This document shows positions 16,177 through 26,780 of a stretch of DNA of 64,000 nt, in pieces. The number at the start of each line of letters is the position of its first letter. Within the stretch, counting starts at the first letter, position 1. The notes beneath the pieces were generated by a model. It was not told the DNA's origin. It worked only from the letters and a program-made list of their open reading frames with translations, and made no database searches. This DNA comes from Microthrixaceae bacterium (GTDB taxonomy: Bacteria > Actinomycetota > Acidimicrobiia > Acidimicrobiales > Acidimicrobilacustridaceae), in contig CANFHM010000006.1 of assembly GCA_947446975.1 (NCBI GenBank), positions 1 through 64,000 of the forward strand, in the 5' to 3' direction. Made by a program: the position numbers and the translations under genes.

Positions 16177-16880
16177 GGATGCACGGCCGGTGCGACCAGA
16201 CCTGCCCGCAGGGCGCCGAGCATGGCCGCTGCGGCGAACGCTGCGGTCTCGGCGCGCAGCACACTCGGGCCGAGACCCACGGTGCCGTTGAAGCGGGCGC
16301 GCTCGGCGTCGGACCAGCCCCCCTCCGGACCGATCATCACCGCCGGTCGTTCGAGGGTCGGGGCGGCGCCGTCGCGGTCAGCGGCCAGCAGTGCTCCTCC
16401 TCCGGCGAGATCGTCGAAGGTGGTGACCTCCTGCACCTCGGGCAGCCAGACCCGACGGGACTGCATGGCCGCCTCGGCGGCCACCCGGCGCAGACGCTCG
16501 GTGTTGCGGCGGGCCCGTTCGTCGTCCCAACGCACCACCGAACGCTCGGCGACGAACGGGATGATCTCGTCGACCCCGAGCTCTGTGAGCTTCTGGACGA
16601 CGAGTTCCGGCTTCTGTCCCTTCACGAGCGCGAACGCCACCGTGATCGGTGGTGCCGGCGGCGGAACACATTCGATCTCGCCGTCGGGGACGAGTGCTGC
16701 ACCGAACCGGCACCAGCGCCAGGCCCCTGCCCCATCGGTGACCGAGACCGGATCGCCGTTGCGGAGCCGCAGCACCCGTTCGAGATGGTGCCGGTCGTCG
16801 GGGTCGAGGACAGGATCGGCGACATCGGCGACGATCACATGCGGGGCGGTCCCGCCGGGCGTCCCGGGACGTTCAGCCAT
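16173..16880 (-). CDS. rsmE: 16S rRNA (uracil-1498 N3)-methyltransferase RsmE
   Basis: SPOUT-class methyltransferase of 235 residues. The SAM-binding knot is shown by MIGPEGGWSDAE near residue 195 and the following LGPSVLRAETAA, and the middle by ALVKGQKPELVVQKLTELGV. Overlaps hemW downstream by ATGA and follows dnaJ after 3 bp. dnaJ-rsmE is a widespread pair, so its expression may follow heat-shock control through HrcA. Confidence 0.95.
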   Translation of the reverse strand: MAERPGTPGGTAPHVIVADVADPVLDPDDRHHLERVLRLRNGDPVSVTDGAGAWRWCRFGAALVPDGEIECVPPPAPPITVAFALVKGQKPELVVQKLTELGVDEIIPFVAERSVVRWDDERARRNTERLRRVAAEAAMQSRRVWLPEVQEVTTFDDLAGGGALLAADRDGAAPTLERPAVMIGPEGGWSDAERARFNGTVGLGPSVLRAETAAFAAAAMLGALRAGLVAPAVHP

Positions 16881-16883
16881 GGA

Positions 16884-17984
16884 TCACTTGAACGCGCTGC
16901 GCAGCTTGGAGAGCAGACCGTGCTCCGGCTGGGTGATCACATGGCCACGCAGTTCGGCGAACCTGGCGAGCAGCGCGGACTCCTCGTCGGTGAGATCGGT
17001 CGGGGTGTCGACGATGATCTGGACGAGCAGATCCCCGCGGCCCCGGCCCTGGAGATGGTGCACCCCCCGACCACGGAACCGCTTCACGGTGCCGGTCTGG
17101 GTCCCGGGGTCGAGTTCGATCCCCTCCTCCCCGTCGAAGGTCTCGAGCAGGAGGGTCGCACCGAGCGCGGCCTGGGTGATCGGGACATGCAGCCGGTGGA
17201 CGAGATCGTCGCCCTGGCGCTCGAAGTCCGGGTCTTCGGCGACACGGATGCGGACATAGAGATCCCCTGCGGCTCCCTGGCGCATGCCGACGGCCCCGCG
17301 CCCACCGACCCGCAAGGTGGCACCGGTGTCGACGCCGGCGGGGATGTCGATCGGATAGGACTGCTCCTCGATGATCCGTCCGTCGCCGCGGCAGGCCGCA
17401 CAGGGCGACGCGATGATCGATCCGAGACTGTTGCAACGACCGCAGGGGCCAGCGGTGACCATCTGCCCGAGGATGGACTGACGGACCCGACGCACCTGAC
17501 CGGCACCGTTGCAGTCGGGGCAGGTGCTCGCGGTGGTACCCGCCTCTGCACCTGATCCGTTGCAGTCCTCGCACAGGATCGCCGTGCGCACCTCGACCGG
17601 GGCGGTCGTGCCGAACACCGCCTCGGCGAGCGTGATCTCGACGATCGCCTCCAGGTTCTCCCCCTGCGGCGGACCCGTCGGACCCGACTGACCCCCGAAC
17701 GGGCTCTGGCCGTTGAAGAACATGTCGAAGATGTCGCCGAACCCGCCCCCGAAGGATGATCCGGACTGCGGTCCCCCCTCGCCGTACAGGTCGTAGCTCT
17801 GACGTCGCTGCGGATCGGAGAGGGTCTCGTAGGCGAGCGCCACCTCCTTGAACCTCGCCTCGGCGGCGGGATCATCGGGATTGGCGTCCGGATGGAGCTG
17901 ACGGGCGAGTCTGCGATAGGCGCGCTTGAGTTCGTCGGGCGAGGCCGAACGATCGACGCCGAGCAGTTCGTAGTAGTCGGCCAT
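16884..17984 (-). CDS. dnaJ: Chaperone protein DnaJ
   Basis: Hsp40 co-chaperone. J domain at residues 1-70 with HPD at 31-33, a Gly/Phe-rich linker at about 73-101, and four zinc motifs: Cys138/141, Cys155/158, Cys181/184 and Cys195/198. The third motif reads CGRCNSLG, departing from the usual CxxCxGxG, but its cysteines are intact. 366 residues. Follows hrcA by 3 bp, so it should be repressed by HrcA at the CIRCE site upstream. No grpE or dnaK is in this window, so this is likely the DnaJ2-type copy of actinobacteria. Confidence 0.97.
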   Translation of the reverse strand: MADYYELLGVDRSASPDELKRAYRRLARQLHPDANPDDPAAEARFKEVALAYETLSDPQRRQSYDLYGEGGPQSGSSFGGGFGDIFDMFFNGQSPFGGQSGPTGPPQGENLEAIVEITLAEAVFGTTAPVEVRTAILCEDCNGSGAEAGTTASTCPDCNGAGQVRRVRQSILGQMVTAGPCGRCNSLGSIIASPCAACRGDGRIIEEQSYPIDIPAGVDTGATLRVGGRGAVGMRQGAAGDLYVRIRVAEDPDFERQGDDLVHRLHVPITQAALGATLLLETFDGEEGIELDPGTQTGTVKRFRGRGVHHLQGRGRGDLLVQIIVDTPTDLTDEESALLARFAELRGHVITQPEHGLLSKLRSAFK

Positions 17985-17987
17985 CGG

Positions 17988-19007
17988 TCAGCCCTCGCTC
18001 AGACGCCGGCCGAGCCGGTTGGCGACGACTGCCACCGCCGAGAGCGCCTGGTCGTAATGCATGCGAGTGGGACCGAGCACACCGATGGTTCCCGCCGCCT
18101 CACCATCGACGACATAGGGGGCGACCACCAGGGAACAATCGGCCAGCGCCTCGTTGCCGGTCTCGCGTCCGATGGCGACGGAGAGCCCGCGGCCGAGGAC
18201 ATCAGCGAGGAGGTCGACGACGAGGAGCTGCTGCTCGAGGATGCGCAGGATCTCGCTGACGGTGCCCACGGCATCGAAGGCCGCCGCCATGTCCGACGTG
18301 CCGCCGATGAACACCTGCTCCTCATGACGGTGATCGCCCCGGAGCACGGCGAGTGCGGCGATCACCACACGGTCGACCGTGGCCTCGGACCCCGGTGCCA
18401 CACCGAGATGCTGCGGCGTGAACGAACCGACCTCGGCGAGCGTGCGACCCACCGCTGCGGCGGCGAGTCGGGCCCCTGCGGCACTCACGACGAGTTCATC
18501 GGCCTCGTGATCGAGCTCGATGGTGTGCTTCTCGATGGCGCCGTTGGACAGCACGATCACGGCGAGTGCGACCCGCTGGGTGAGACCGACCAGCTGCACG
18601 GATCGGACGGTGGCCACCTCATGGGGCGGGCCGACGACGACCGCCGCATAGCGGGTCAGGTTCGACAGCAGTCGGCTCGTGTCGGCGAGCATCTGCTCGA
18701 TCTCACCATGGGCCCTGGCGAAGAAGCTGCGGACCTGCTGGGTCTCGGAGGCACCGAGGCGACCCGGTCCGCCGAGCTGATCGACGAAGAACCGATATCC
18801 CTTCTCGGTGGGGACACGACCAGCGCTGGTGTGCGGCTGGTGCAGATACCCCTCGGACTCCAGCGAGGCCATGGCGTTGCGGATCGTGGCGGACGAGACG
18901 TTGACGTCCGGAGAGGCCGCCACGTGGCTGGAGCCGACGGGCTGGGCAGTCTCGATGTATTCGGTGACCACCGCCCGCAGGATGGTGGCCTTGCGTTCGT
19001 CGAGCAT
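17988..19007 (-). CDS. hrcA: Heat-inducible transcription repressor HrcA
   Basis: Represses class I heat-shock genes by binding CIRCE. Winged-helix N-terminus with LDERKATILRAVVTEYIETA, then SSATIRNAMASLESEGYLHQPHTSAGRVPT, followed by the GAF-like domain and the HrcA insertion. I placed the start at the ATG at 19007, where the conserved sequence begins; 339 residues is normal. A near-perfect CIRCE inverted repeat lies 70-96 bp upstream, so the gene very likely controls itself and dnaJ. Confidence 0.96.
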   Translation of the reverse strand: MLDERKATILRAVVTEYIETAQPVGSSHVAASPDVNVSSATIRNAMASLESEGYLHQPHTSAGRVPTEKGYRFFVDQLGGPGRLGASETQQVRSFFARAHGEIEQMLADTSRLLSNLTRYAAVVVGPPHEVATVRSVQLVGLTQRVALAVIVLSNGAIEKHTIELDHEADELVVSAAGARLAAAAVGRTLAEVGSFTPQHLGVAPGSEATVDRVVIAALAVLRGDHRHEEQVFIGGTSDMAAAFDAVGTVSEILRILEQQLLVVDLLADVLGRGLSVAIGRETGNEALADCSLVVAPYVVDGEAAGTIGVLGPTRMHYDQALSAVAVVANRLGRRLSEG

Positions 19008-19076
19008 CGGAACCTGATCGTGACGGGGCCGACGTGATTCGGCACTCCTCTGGATGCTACCCGCAGCCCCCGGCGG

Positions 19077-19103
19077 CTGGCACTCCCGGCCGGAGAGTGC
19101 CAA
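19077..19103. promoter_or_regulatory. CIRCE operator for HrcA
   Basis: Left arm CTGGCACTC (19077-19085), 9-nt spacer, right arm GAGTGCCAA (19095-19103). It matches the consensus TTAGCACTC-N9-GAGTGCTAA with a CG pair swapped in symmetrically for a TA pair in both arms and one arm mismatch at the first or second base. Located in the lepA-hrcA gap upstream of hrcA. Confidence 0.9.
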
Positions 19104-19110
19104 CGGTGGA

Positions 19111-20901
<1,791 letters not shown>

Positions 20902-21068
20902 GCTGTCCTTCGGATGAGGGGAGCAGTCAGACTAGTTCTCGGTCGACGATCCGCCCGTACTGTGATCCGACCGCTCGGCTCGGCTAAGGTGCAGGGTCCG
21001 TGTGCGGCACTCCCGTGCCCGCTCCCCCGATCGAGCCCATCAGGGCTGACTCAACCCGAAGGTGTCCC

Positions 21069-21338
21069 ATGGCGAACATCAAGAGCCAGATGAAGCGCAA
21101 CCGTCAGAACGAGAAGGCCCGCCTGCGCAACAAGGCCGTCCGCTCGGAGCTGAAGACCCGCACCAAGCGCGCCCTCGCCGCCGCCGAGTCCGGTGCGGAC
21201 AACACCACCGAGGTCGCCCGCGAGGCCGTGAAGCGCATCGACACCGCCGCCACGAAGGGCGTCATCCACAAGAACACGGCGGCCCGTCGCAAGAGCCGTC
21301 TGATGAAGCGCATCAACGCCGCCCAGAGCGCCGACTGA
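21069..21338 (+). CDS. rpsT: 30S ribosomal protein S20
   Basis: 89-residue basic helical protein binding 16S rRNA: MANIKSQMKRNRQNEKARLR at the start, KTRTKRALAA in the middle and AARRKSRLMKRIN near the end, all typical of S20. ATG at 21069 is the only start that fits. It has its own 167-bp upstream region shared with divergent lepA, and a hairpin terminator 36 bp after the stop. Confidence 0.98.
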   Translation: MANIKSQMKRNRQNEKARLRNKAVRSELKTRTKRALAAAESGADNTTEVAREAVKRIDTAATKGVIHKNTAARRKSRLMKRINAAQSAD

Positions 21339-21373
21339 CACTGCAGCAGATCTGAACATCGCAGCACCGAGTC

Positions 21374-21400
21374 ACAGCCCCGGGATGGTTCCGGGGCTGT
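21374..21400. terminator. Terminator between rpsT and holA
   Basis: 10-bp stem (21374-21383 with 21391-21400) and a 7-nt loop, between convergent rpsT and holA; 21374 is 36 bp past the rpsT stop. The plus strand continues with TGTTG, only a weak U-run. Confidence 0.75.
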
Positions 21401-21421
21401 TGCGCGTGCGGGCGGTGATCC

Positions 21422-22468
21422 TCACCGTCGGGAACTGCGGGCAGCCCTGCTGCGGCCGGCCAGCCGGGCGACGAGCACCTCGACCACGAGTTCCGGCGGC
21501 CAGTTCTTCGCACCGTGCAGGTCCAGATCGGCCCGGGCGAGCAGGGCCACGAACTCCGCCAGGCGGGCGCTGCCGAGACGATGCGCCCCGTCGAGTGCCT
21601 TCTTCGCCGGGAACGTGCTGCCCTTGAGTCCGAGGACCTCGGCGGCCATCTTCTCGCCCCGGATGTCGGGACTGTCGAGCTGCACCATGCGCAGGTAGTG
21701 CGTGTTGAGGGTGGCGAGCACCTGCAGCGGGTGCCGCGAACCTCCGACGAGCATCCTCTGCAGCGCATCGAGGGCATCGACGACATCGCCCTTGTCGATG
21801 GCATCGGTGAGATCCCATGGTGCGATGTCGCCGGCGACACCGAGGAACGGCTCCACATCAGCAGCCGAGACTCGTGCCCCGGAACCGAACACCCCTTCGA
21901 GGGTGGTCAGGATCCCCGGGAGACGACCGAGCTCGCTGCCCACATGCTCGGCGAGGAGCTTCTGCGCCGATGCGTCGAAGCTCACCGCGGCCGCTCGGAG
22001 CTGCTCGGTGATCCAGGCCTCCTGAGCCTTCCCAGTGCCCCCCGAGGTGTCGACCACCGAACCCCCGCAGGCCGTCACGGCGTCGAGGAGCGACTTGGGG
22101 ACCGCTGGGAGCTTGGGTTGCCGCTGCGGGCGCGGATCCTTCTCCCACACCAGCACCACGGTGTTCGAGGCGAGAGGATCGGCCAGATACGCCACCAGCG
22201 GGGCGACGGCGTCCTTGGTGGAGAACACGGCGCTGTGCCGACTCACGATGATGCGACGCTCGGTGAGGAACGGTGGGGTCTGCGCCGCATCGACGAGACG
22301 GGCGATGTCGTAGCCGTCATCGTCGGGCGCGACGTGGGTGTCGATGAGGAGCTCCTCGACGAGCAGCGCCCGATCCTCGGTACCCACCAACTCGTGGAGC
22401 AGCTCGGTGAGCCCGGCGCCCAGCAGGACCTCGTCACCGCCCTTGACCACGATGATGGGCGCCGCCAT
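21422..22468 (-). CDS. holA: DNA polymerase III delta subunit
   Basis: Clamp-loader subunit that opens the beta clamp. 348 residues with the divergent but recognisable HolA pattern: an N-terminal AAA+-like domain without a P-loop (IIVVKGGDEVLL, PPFLTERRIIVSR), a middle DIAPWDLTDAIDKGDVVDAL segment and the C-terminal collar helices with LNTHYLRMVQ and KALDGAHRLGSARLAEFVALLARADLDLHG. Starts 2 bp after the folP-like stop. Its place beside comEC and rpsT is the usual actinobacterial one and supports the call. Confidence 0.92.
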   Translation of the reverse strand: MAAPIIVVKGGDEVLLGAGLTELLHELVGTEDRALLVEELLIDTHVAPDDDGYDIARLVDAAQTPPFLTERRIIVSRHSAVFSTKDAVAPLVAYLADPLASNTVVLVWEKDPRPQRQPKLPAVPKSLLDAVTACGGSVVDTSGGTGKAQEAWITEQLRAAAVSFDASAQKLLAEHVGSELGRLPGILTTLEGVFGSGARVSAADVEPFLGVAGDIAPWDLTDAIDKGDVVDALDALQRMLVGGSRHPLQVLATLNTHYLRMVQLDSPDIRGEKMAAEVLGLKGSTFPAKKALDGAHRLGSARLAEFVALLARADLDLHGAKNWPPELVVEVLVARLAGRSRAARSSRR

Positions 22469-22470
22469 GA

Positions 22471-23301
22471 TCAGGCCGCCTGCAGGATCGCCGCCATCAT
22501 GTCGGCGACCCTCCGGCCGTTGCGCACATCATGCGACCGCAGGATGCGACAGCCGAGCGCGATGCCGAGCGAGTGGGCCGCCATCGTGCCGTCGCCGGCG
22601 GAACCGCGCTCGACATCGAGCAGGGTCCAGAGGAACCGCTTGTTCGAGGCGGAGAGGAACACCGGGTGCCCGAGCGCCACGAGCGCATCGGACCGGCGCA
22701 GCAGCTCGAGCGACTGCAGCTCCGACTTGCCGAGGTCGAGCCCGGCATCGACCATGATCCGCTCCCGGGGAATGCCTGCAGCCTCGGCACGACCGGCCCG
22801 GTCAGCGAGGAACGACACCACATCGGGCACCAGATCGTCGTACTGGGGATCAGGATCCGGGACCCTCGGGCGGAGGCGGATATGGGTGGCCACGACCGAT
22901 GCGCCGGCCCGGGCACAGACGTCGAGGTAGTCGGGATCGGCGAAGCCACTGATGTCGTTGCCCACCACGGCGCCCGCCGCGAAACAGGCCTCGGCCACCG
23001 ATGCTCGCCAGGTGTCGACGGACAACGGGAGATCGAACCGGGCGCGGAGGGCCTCCACCGCCGGAACCACGCGGTCGAGCTCCTCGGCCTCGGTGACCTC
23101 CTCCCCGGGTCCGGCCTTCACCCCACCCACATCGAGGAAGTCGGCGCCGTCGAGCACCAGCTGCTCGGCCTTCCGAAGGAAATCATCGAAGGCGTAGTAG
23201 GCGCCCTGGTCGTAGAAGGAGTCCGGGGTGCGATTCAGGATCCCCATCACCACGGCCCGGTGGGTGATGTCGAAGCGGGTGGTGCCGAGGTCGAGGTTCA
23301 C
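22471..23301 (-). CDS. Dihydropteroate synthase family protein, FolP2-like
   Basis: TIM-barrel pterin-binding enzyme of 276 residues. Family landmarks are kept: MGILNRTPDSF (Asn23), SVDTW (Asp96), VGNDISG (Asn115), VDAGLDLGK (Asp185) and RSHDV (Arg255, His257). It departs from the usual DHPS at DVGGVKAGPG in place of the STRPG loop that covers p-aminobenzoate, and at SASNKRF in place of the SRK motif. No other folate gene is adjacent. Mycobacterial FolP2, as I recall, has similar changes and does not act as DHPS, so folate synthesis is uncertain. GTG start at 23301. Inserted between comEC and holA. Confidence 0.75.
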   Translation of the reverse strand: MNLDLGTTRFDITHRAVVMGILNRTPDSFYDQGAYYAFDDFLRKAEQLVLDGADFLDVGGVKAGPGEEVTEAEELDRVVPAVEALRARFDLPLSVDTWRASVAEACFAAGAVVGNDISGFADPDYLDVCARAGASVVATHIRLRPRVPDPDPQYDDLVPDVVSFLADRAGRAEAAGIPRERIMVDAGLDLGKSELQSLELLRRSDALVALGHPVFLSASNKRFLWTLLDVERGSAGDGTMAAHSLGIALGCRILRSHDVRNGRRVADMMAAILQAA

Positions 23302-23339
23302 GGGCCGACCCTACCCGCGGCGATGGCGGTGGGGATCGG

Positions 23340-25184
23340 TCAGGGCGATCGTCGCGCACCCTCTGTCATCGTCACGTCGAGACCAGATCCGCTGCTCCGG
23401 AGCGACACCCCGATCGAACCCATCTGCAGCGTCCGGGGGGTGCTGCCGCTCGCTCCCCCGACGTCCTCGGGACCGATCCTCGACCGCACCTCCACCCGCT
23501 GCTCCAGCTGCTCGACCGCCGTCATCGCCGCTGCCGCGGAACTCGTGCGCACGAGGAGATCGAGCTCGGTGGTCCCTGCGCTCCGCAGCGCTCCGAGGAG
23601 TGCACGCACATCGACACCGCCGCCGACGGCCACCACTGTGGTGGCGTCAACCGACGATCGACAGATCGTGGCTCCCGCAGTCTTCGTGCAGCCACCCTCG
23701 TGTCCGTGCAGCCGGATGCCCACGAGCATCACGAGTGGAACCAGCGTGACCAGCAGCAGCACGAACAGCATCCGACGCTCGCTGCGACGACGGACGAGTC
23801 GAACCAGCAGGACGAGCGCGATGAAGGCTGCACACCCTGCTGCGAACGGCGTGAGGCTGGGTCGGGATACGAACGCCGCCACGTGGGTGACCCACAGCAG
23901 AGCCAGCCGGGTCGGCCAGTGCAGCACAGCGGCGAGCAGGTCGGGGACGACGCCGGCGATCACCCCGGCGGTGCATCCCCACATCATGATGAACGCCGCA
24001 GCGGGTGCGGCGAGGATGTTCGCAGGGATGGCGAAGAGCGACGGCGGCCCGAAGGTGAACAGGGCGATGGGCATCACACCTGCCTGAGCCGCCACGGGGA
24101 CGGCGACCGCGAGGGAGAGTCGTCGTGGGAACGGCAGGATCGATGCGAGCCGGCCGGACAGCACGATGATCCCGGCCGTCGCCGCCACCGACAACCGGAA
24201 CCCGACGGAATGCACCAGGAGCGGATCGATCAGCACCACCGCCACGACACCGAGCCCCAGCAGCCGGGTCGGACTGGAGGGGCGACCGAGCAGGACCGAC
24301 GTCGCCAGCACCGCTGCCATGGCCGTGGCCCGCAGCACGGAGGGCTCGAACCGGGTCACACCGACGAACAGCAGGAGGACGACTGCAACGGCGATGTACC
24401 TCCGGCGGAGACCGAGTCGACCCAGCGCCGGACCGACGAGCAGCAGGAGGAAACCGAGGTTCTCCCCGCTCACGACCATCAGGTGGGAGAGCCCGGCCTG
24501 CTCGAGGTCTGAGCGGATAATCGGTGGCACGCCGCGGTCATCACCGATCACGAATCCCAGTTCGAGCGGTCGCAGCTCGGCGGGAAGCACCCGGGCGCCC
24601 CGCTGGAACAGTGCGCGAAGTGCCGTGACTCCCGAGACTGCTGCGGTGGATGGCACCCGGGTCGCGGCCCCATCCACCACGAGCCTCCCTCGCAGATGCA
24701 ACCAGAGCAGCTCGTGATCGAGCCTTCGGAGATGACCGCGCAAGCTGAACCGATCGCCTGCCGAGGCCGAAGCGATCGCCGCTGCCCCGCTCCCGTCGGT
24801 GACCAGTTGCAGACGACCGATCGAGGAACGCACATCGACGCTGACCGAATCGTGCTCCACCACCGGGTCCGCGGCCAGCTGCACGATCCCGTCGTATCGG
24901 GACGGCAGTTCGGCCCGACATCCCTGGACCGCTTGAGCGGCCAGTGCCGAACCCAGGATCCCGACTGCAGCGAGGACCACCAACGGCCGGGCGATGATCA
25001 GTGCCGGAACCATCAGCATCACGGCGAGCCAGACGGGGATTCCAATCGGGAACGACGCCGCCACGAACACGAGGACCGCAGCGATCACCGCCCAGCTGTC
25101 CCGGGCCGTGCGATGCAGCCGACCGGCCGGGCGCTGGCGGATCGGTTCCTCCGTCAACGGCGGTCCCGAGGTTCGAGATGTCAC
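23340..25184 (-). CDS. comEC: ComEC/Rec2 family DNA-uptake channel protein lacking the metallo-beta-lactamase domain
   Basis: 614-residue integral membrane protein. N-terminal TM pair at about residues 30-85, an OB-like external region, then the competence domain starting with HLMVVSGENLG (234-244) and about eight TM segments up to residue 490. ComEC channels pass single-stranded DNA during transformation. Full-length ComEC has a C-terminal metallo-beta-lactamase domain; here only about 115 residues follow the last TM and no HxHxDH motif is visible. The start is a GTG at 25184 overlapping the comEA stop as GTGA. Whether the cell is transformable cannot be judged here. Confidence 0.88.
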   Translation of the reverse strand: MTSRTSGPPLTEEPIRQRPAGRLHRTARDSWAVIAAVLVFVAASFPIGIPVWLAVMLMVPALIIARPLVVLAAVGILGSALAAQAVQGCRAELPSRYDGIVQLAADPVVEHDSVSVDVRSSIGRLQLVTDGSGAAAIASASAGDRFSLRGHLRRLDHELLWLHLRGRLVVDGAATRVPSTAAVSGVTALRALFQRGARVLPAELRPLELGFVIGDDRGVPPIIRSDLEQAGLSHLMVVSGENLGFLLLLVGPALGRLGLRRRYIAVAVVLLLFVGVTRFEPSVLRATAMAAVLATSVLLGRPSSPTRLLGLGVVAVVLIDPLLVHSVGFRLSVAATAGIIVLSGRLASILPFPRRLSLAVAVPVAAQAGVMPIALFTFGPPSLFAIPANILAAPAAAFIMMWGCTAGVIAGVVPDLLAAVLHWPTRLALLWVTHVAAFVSRPSLTPFAAGCAAFIALVLLVRLVRRRSERRMLFVLLLVTLVPLVMLVGIRLHGHEGGCTKTAGATICRSSVDATTVVAVGGGVDVRALLGALRSAGTTELDLLVRTSSAAAAMTAVEQLEQRVEVRSRIGPEDVGGASGSTPRTLQMGSIGVSLRSSGSGLDVTMTEGARRSP

Positions 25185-25846
25185 TCGACGGTGACGAGAT
25201 CCCGGATGGCCCCGAGCTTGGCGTCACCGATCCCGCGGACGTCGAGGAGCTGGTCGACACTGGCGAACCTGCCGAGACGACGACGCTCGTCGAGGATCGC
25301 CGATGCCGTCGAGGGACCGACGCCGGGGAGGGCCTCGAGCTGCTGTGCGGTGGCGGTGTTGAGATCCACATGCGACGGAGTTGCGGCCGCATCGGTTCCA
25401 GAAGGAGCAGCGCCCTGCACCGGATCGCTCGCCACACCGGGGGCCACGTCCTGTCCGAGCCTCGCCACGTAGACCCGCTGACCGTCCTCGAGTGGGGCCG
25501 CCAGATTCACCCGATCGATGTCGACATCATCGGCGACGCCGCCAGCGGCCTCGATCGCATCGGCGACACGAGCACCGACCGCAAGACGCAGGAGACCCGG
25601 TCGGCGTACCGCTCCGAGCACGTGCACCGTCACCCGGGGCGGCGTCGTCGTGGTGGTGACCGGAGGATCGAACAGCACCGGGGTCGACGCCGCTTCCGGA
25701 GCGGCCCCACCCCGAGTCGCGGACGAGAGCAGGATGAGCCCCATCACGAGGATCACAGCGACGACCGCTGCGCCGGCGATGAGAACGGTGCGATCGCCGA
25801 ACCGGGATCGCAGCTGCTCGATGGTTTCGGTGATCCGCTCGATCAT
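25181..25846 (-). CDS. comEA: ComEA-type DNA-binding protein (SLBB + helix-hairpin-helix)
   Basis: 221 residues: a cytoplasmic start, one TM helix at about residues 22-42, a Thr/Pro-rich stalk, an SLBB domain (VTVHVLGAVRRPGLLRL, ADAIEAAGG) and a C-terminal tandem HhH domain (DLNTATAQQLEALPGVGPSTA, residues about 160-220). It would bind incoming double-stranded DNA outside the membrane and hand it to ComEC, with which it is translationally coupled. comEA-comEC downstream of leuS is the standard actinobacterial position. Confidence 0.94.
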   Translation of the reverse strand: MIERITETIEQLRSRFGDRTVLIAGAAVVAVILVMGLILLSSATRGGAAPEAASTPVLFDPPVTTTTTPPRVTVHVLGAVRRPGLLRLAVGARVADAIEAAGGVADDVDIDRVNLAAPLEDGQRVYVARLGQDVAPGVASDPVQGAAPSGTDAAATPSHVDLNTATAQQLEALPGVGPSTASAILDERRRLGRFASVDQLLDVRGIGDAKLGAIRDLVTVE

Positions 25847-25992
25847 CGGGACTCCTCGCGCTGTGGGCGCGGACGTGACGATGCTCGGGGAAGCCGGAGC
25901 AGATTACGGGCGCCCCGTCTGGCGGTCATGGGGCGAACGGACCGATCCCGACGCTGCACCACCCAGTGGCGCAGCCGATCCGCCGGCGCTGC

Positions 25993-26703
25993 TCAGAAGA
26001 GCGTGGAGGTGAGCCGGCGTCGCAGCCCTGCGGTGCGGGGGTCGTCGGGTCCGAGCAGTTCGAGCAGATCGAGGAACTCCCGACGGGCGTCGTCATCGCC
26101 CTTCACGATCATGAGGAGCGCATCGAGCCGTTCCATGATCGACTCGTCGGTGGCATAGCGCCCCTCACTGCGGGCGTAGGCGGCGATCCGACGGGTGTCT
26201 GCGGATTCGGGGATCCGGTCGAGGAGCCGGAGGGCCTCCTCGAAACGGCTCTCGGCTGCGTAGAGCTCGGCGAGATCGCAGATCGTGAGGTCATCAGCGG
26301 GCTCGAGCTCGAGCGCGGCGAGCAACGACGCCTCGTCGCCGATCTCACGGAGTCGCTCCACCTCGGTGAGCTCTCTGTTCGGGAGGATGGACTGGACGAA
26401 TTCGCGCACCTCTGACTCGGGACGCGCCCCGAGGAACCCTGGACCGAGCTTGCCGTCGATGATCGCATGCACCGCCGGGATGCTCTGGGCCTTGAAGGCC
26501 TGGGCGATCTGCGGGTTCTCATCGACGTTGACCTTGGCGAGCACGACCGCTCCCCCGGTCTCGTCCACGACCTTCTCGAGGATCGGGCCGAGTGTCGTGC
26601 ACGGCCCGCACCATGGCGCCCAGAGGTCCACGATCACCGGTGTGGTGAGCGATCGCTCGAGCACATCTGTCTGGAAGGTGGCGTCGGTCGTATCGAAGGT
26701 CAC
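25993..26703 (-). CDS. Thioredoxin-domain co-chaperone, CnoX/YbbN-like
   Basis: 236 residues: N-terminal thioredoxin fold with WCGPC at residues 31-35 and the cis-Pro segment SIPAVHAI, followed by a TPR-like helical C-terminal region (from about residue 115). This is the layout of CnoX/YbbN, a holdase that works with GroEL. Unlike E. coli CnoX, the full redox motif CGPC is present, so it may also act as an oxidoreductase. The GTG at 26703 gives a natural thioredoxin N-terminus; a longer frame reads through the divergent promoter region. The kinase-like gene diverges 77 bp upstream. Confidence 0.85.
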   Translation of the reverse strand: MTFDTTDATFQTDVLERSLTTPVIVDLWAPWCGPCTTLGPILEKVVDETGGAVVLAKVNVDENPQIAQAFKAQSIPAVHAIIDGKLGPGFLGARPESEVREFVQSILPNRELTEVERLREIGDEASLLAALELEPADDLTICDLAELYAAESRFEEALRLLDRIPESADTRRIAAYARSEGRYATDESIMERLDALLMIVKGDDDARREFLDLLELLGPDDPRTAGLRRRLTSTLF

Positions 26704-26780
26704 GAGGGCAGGATAGGGCCGCTCCCACGCCGCCACGACGCCAGCCGACCGGTAGCGTGTCAGGACCCGAGGGAGGTCAT

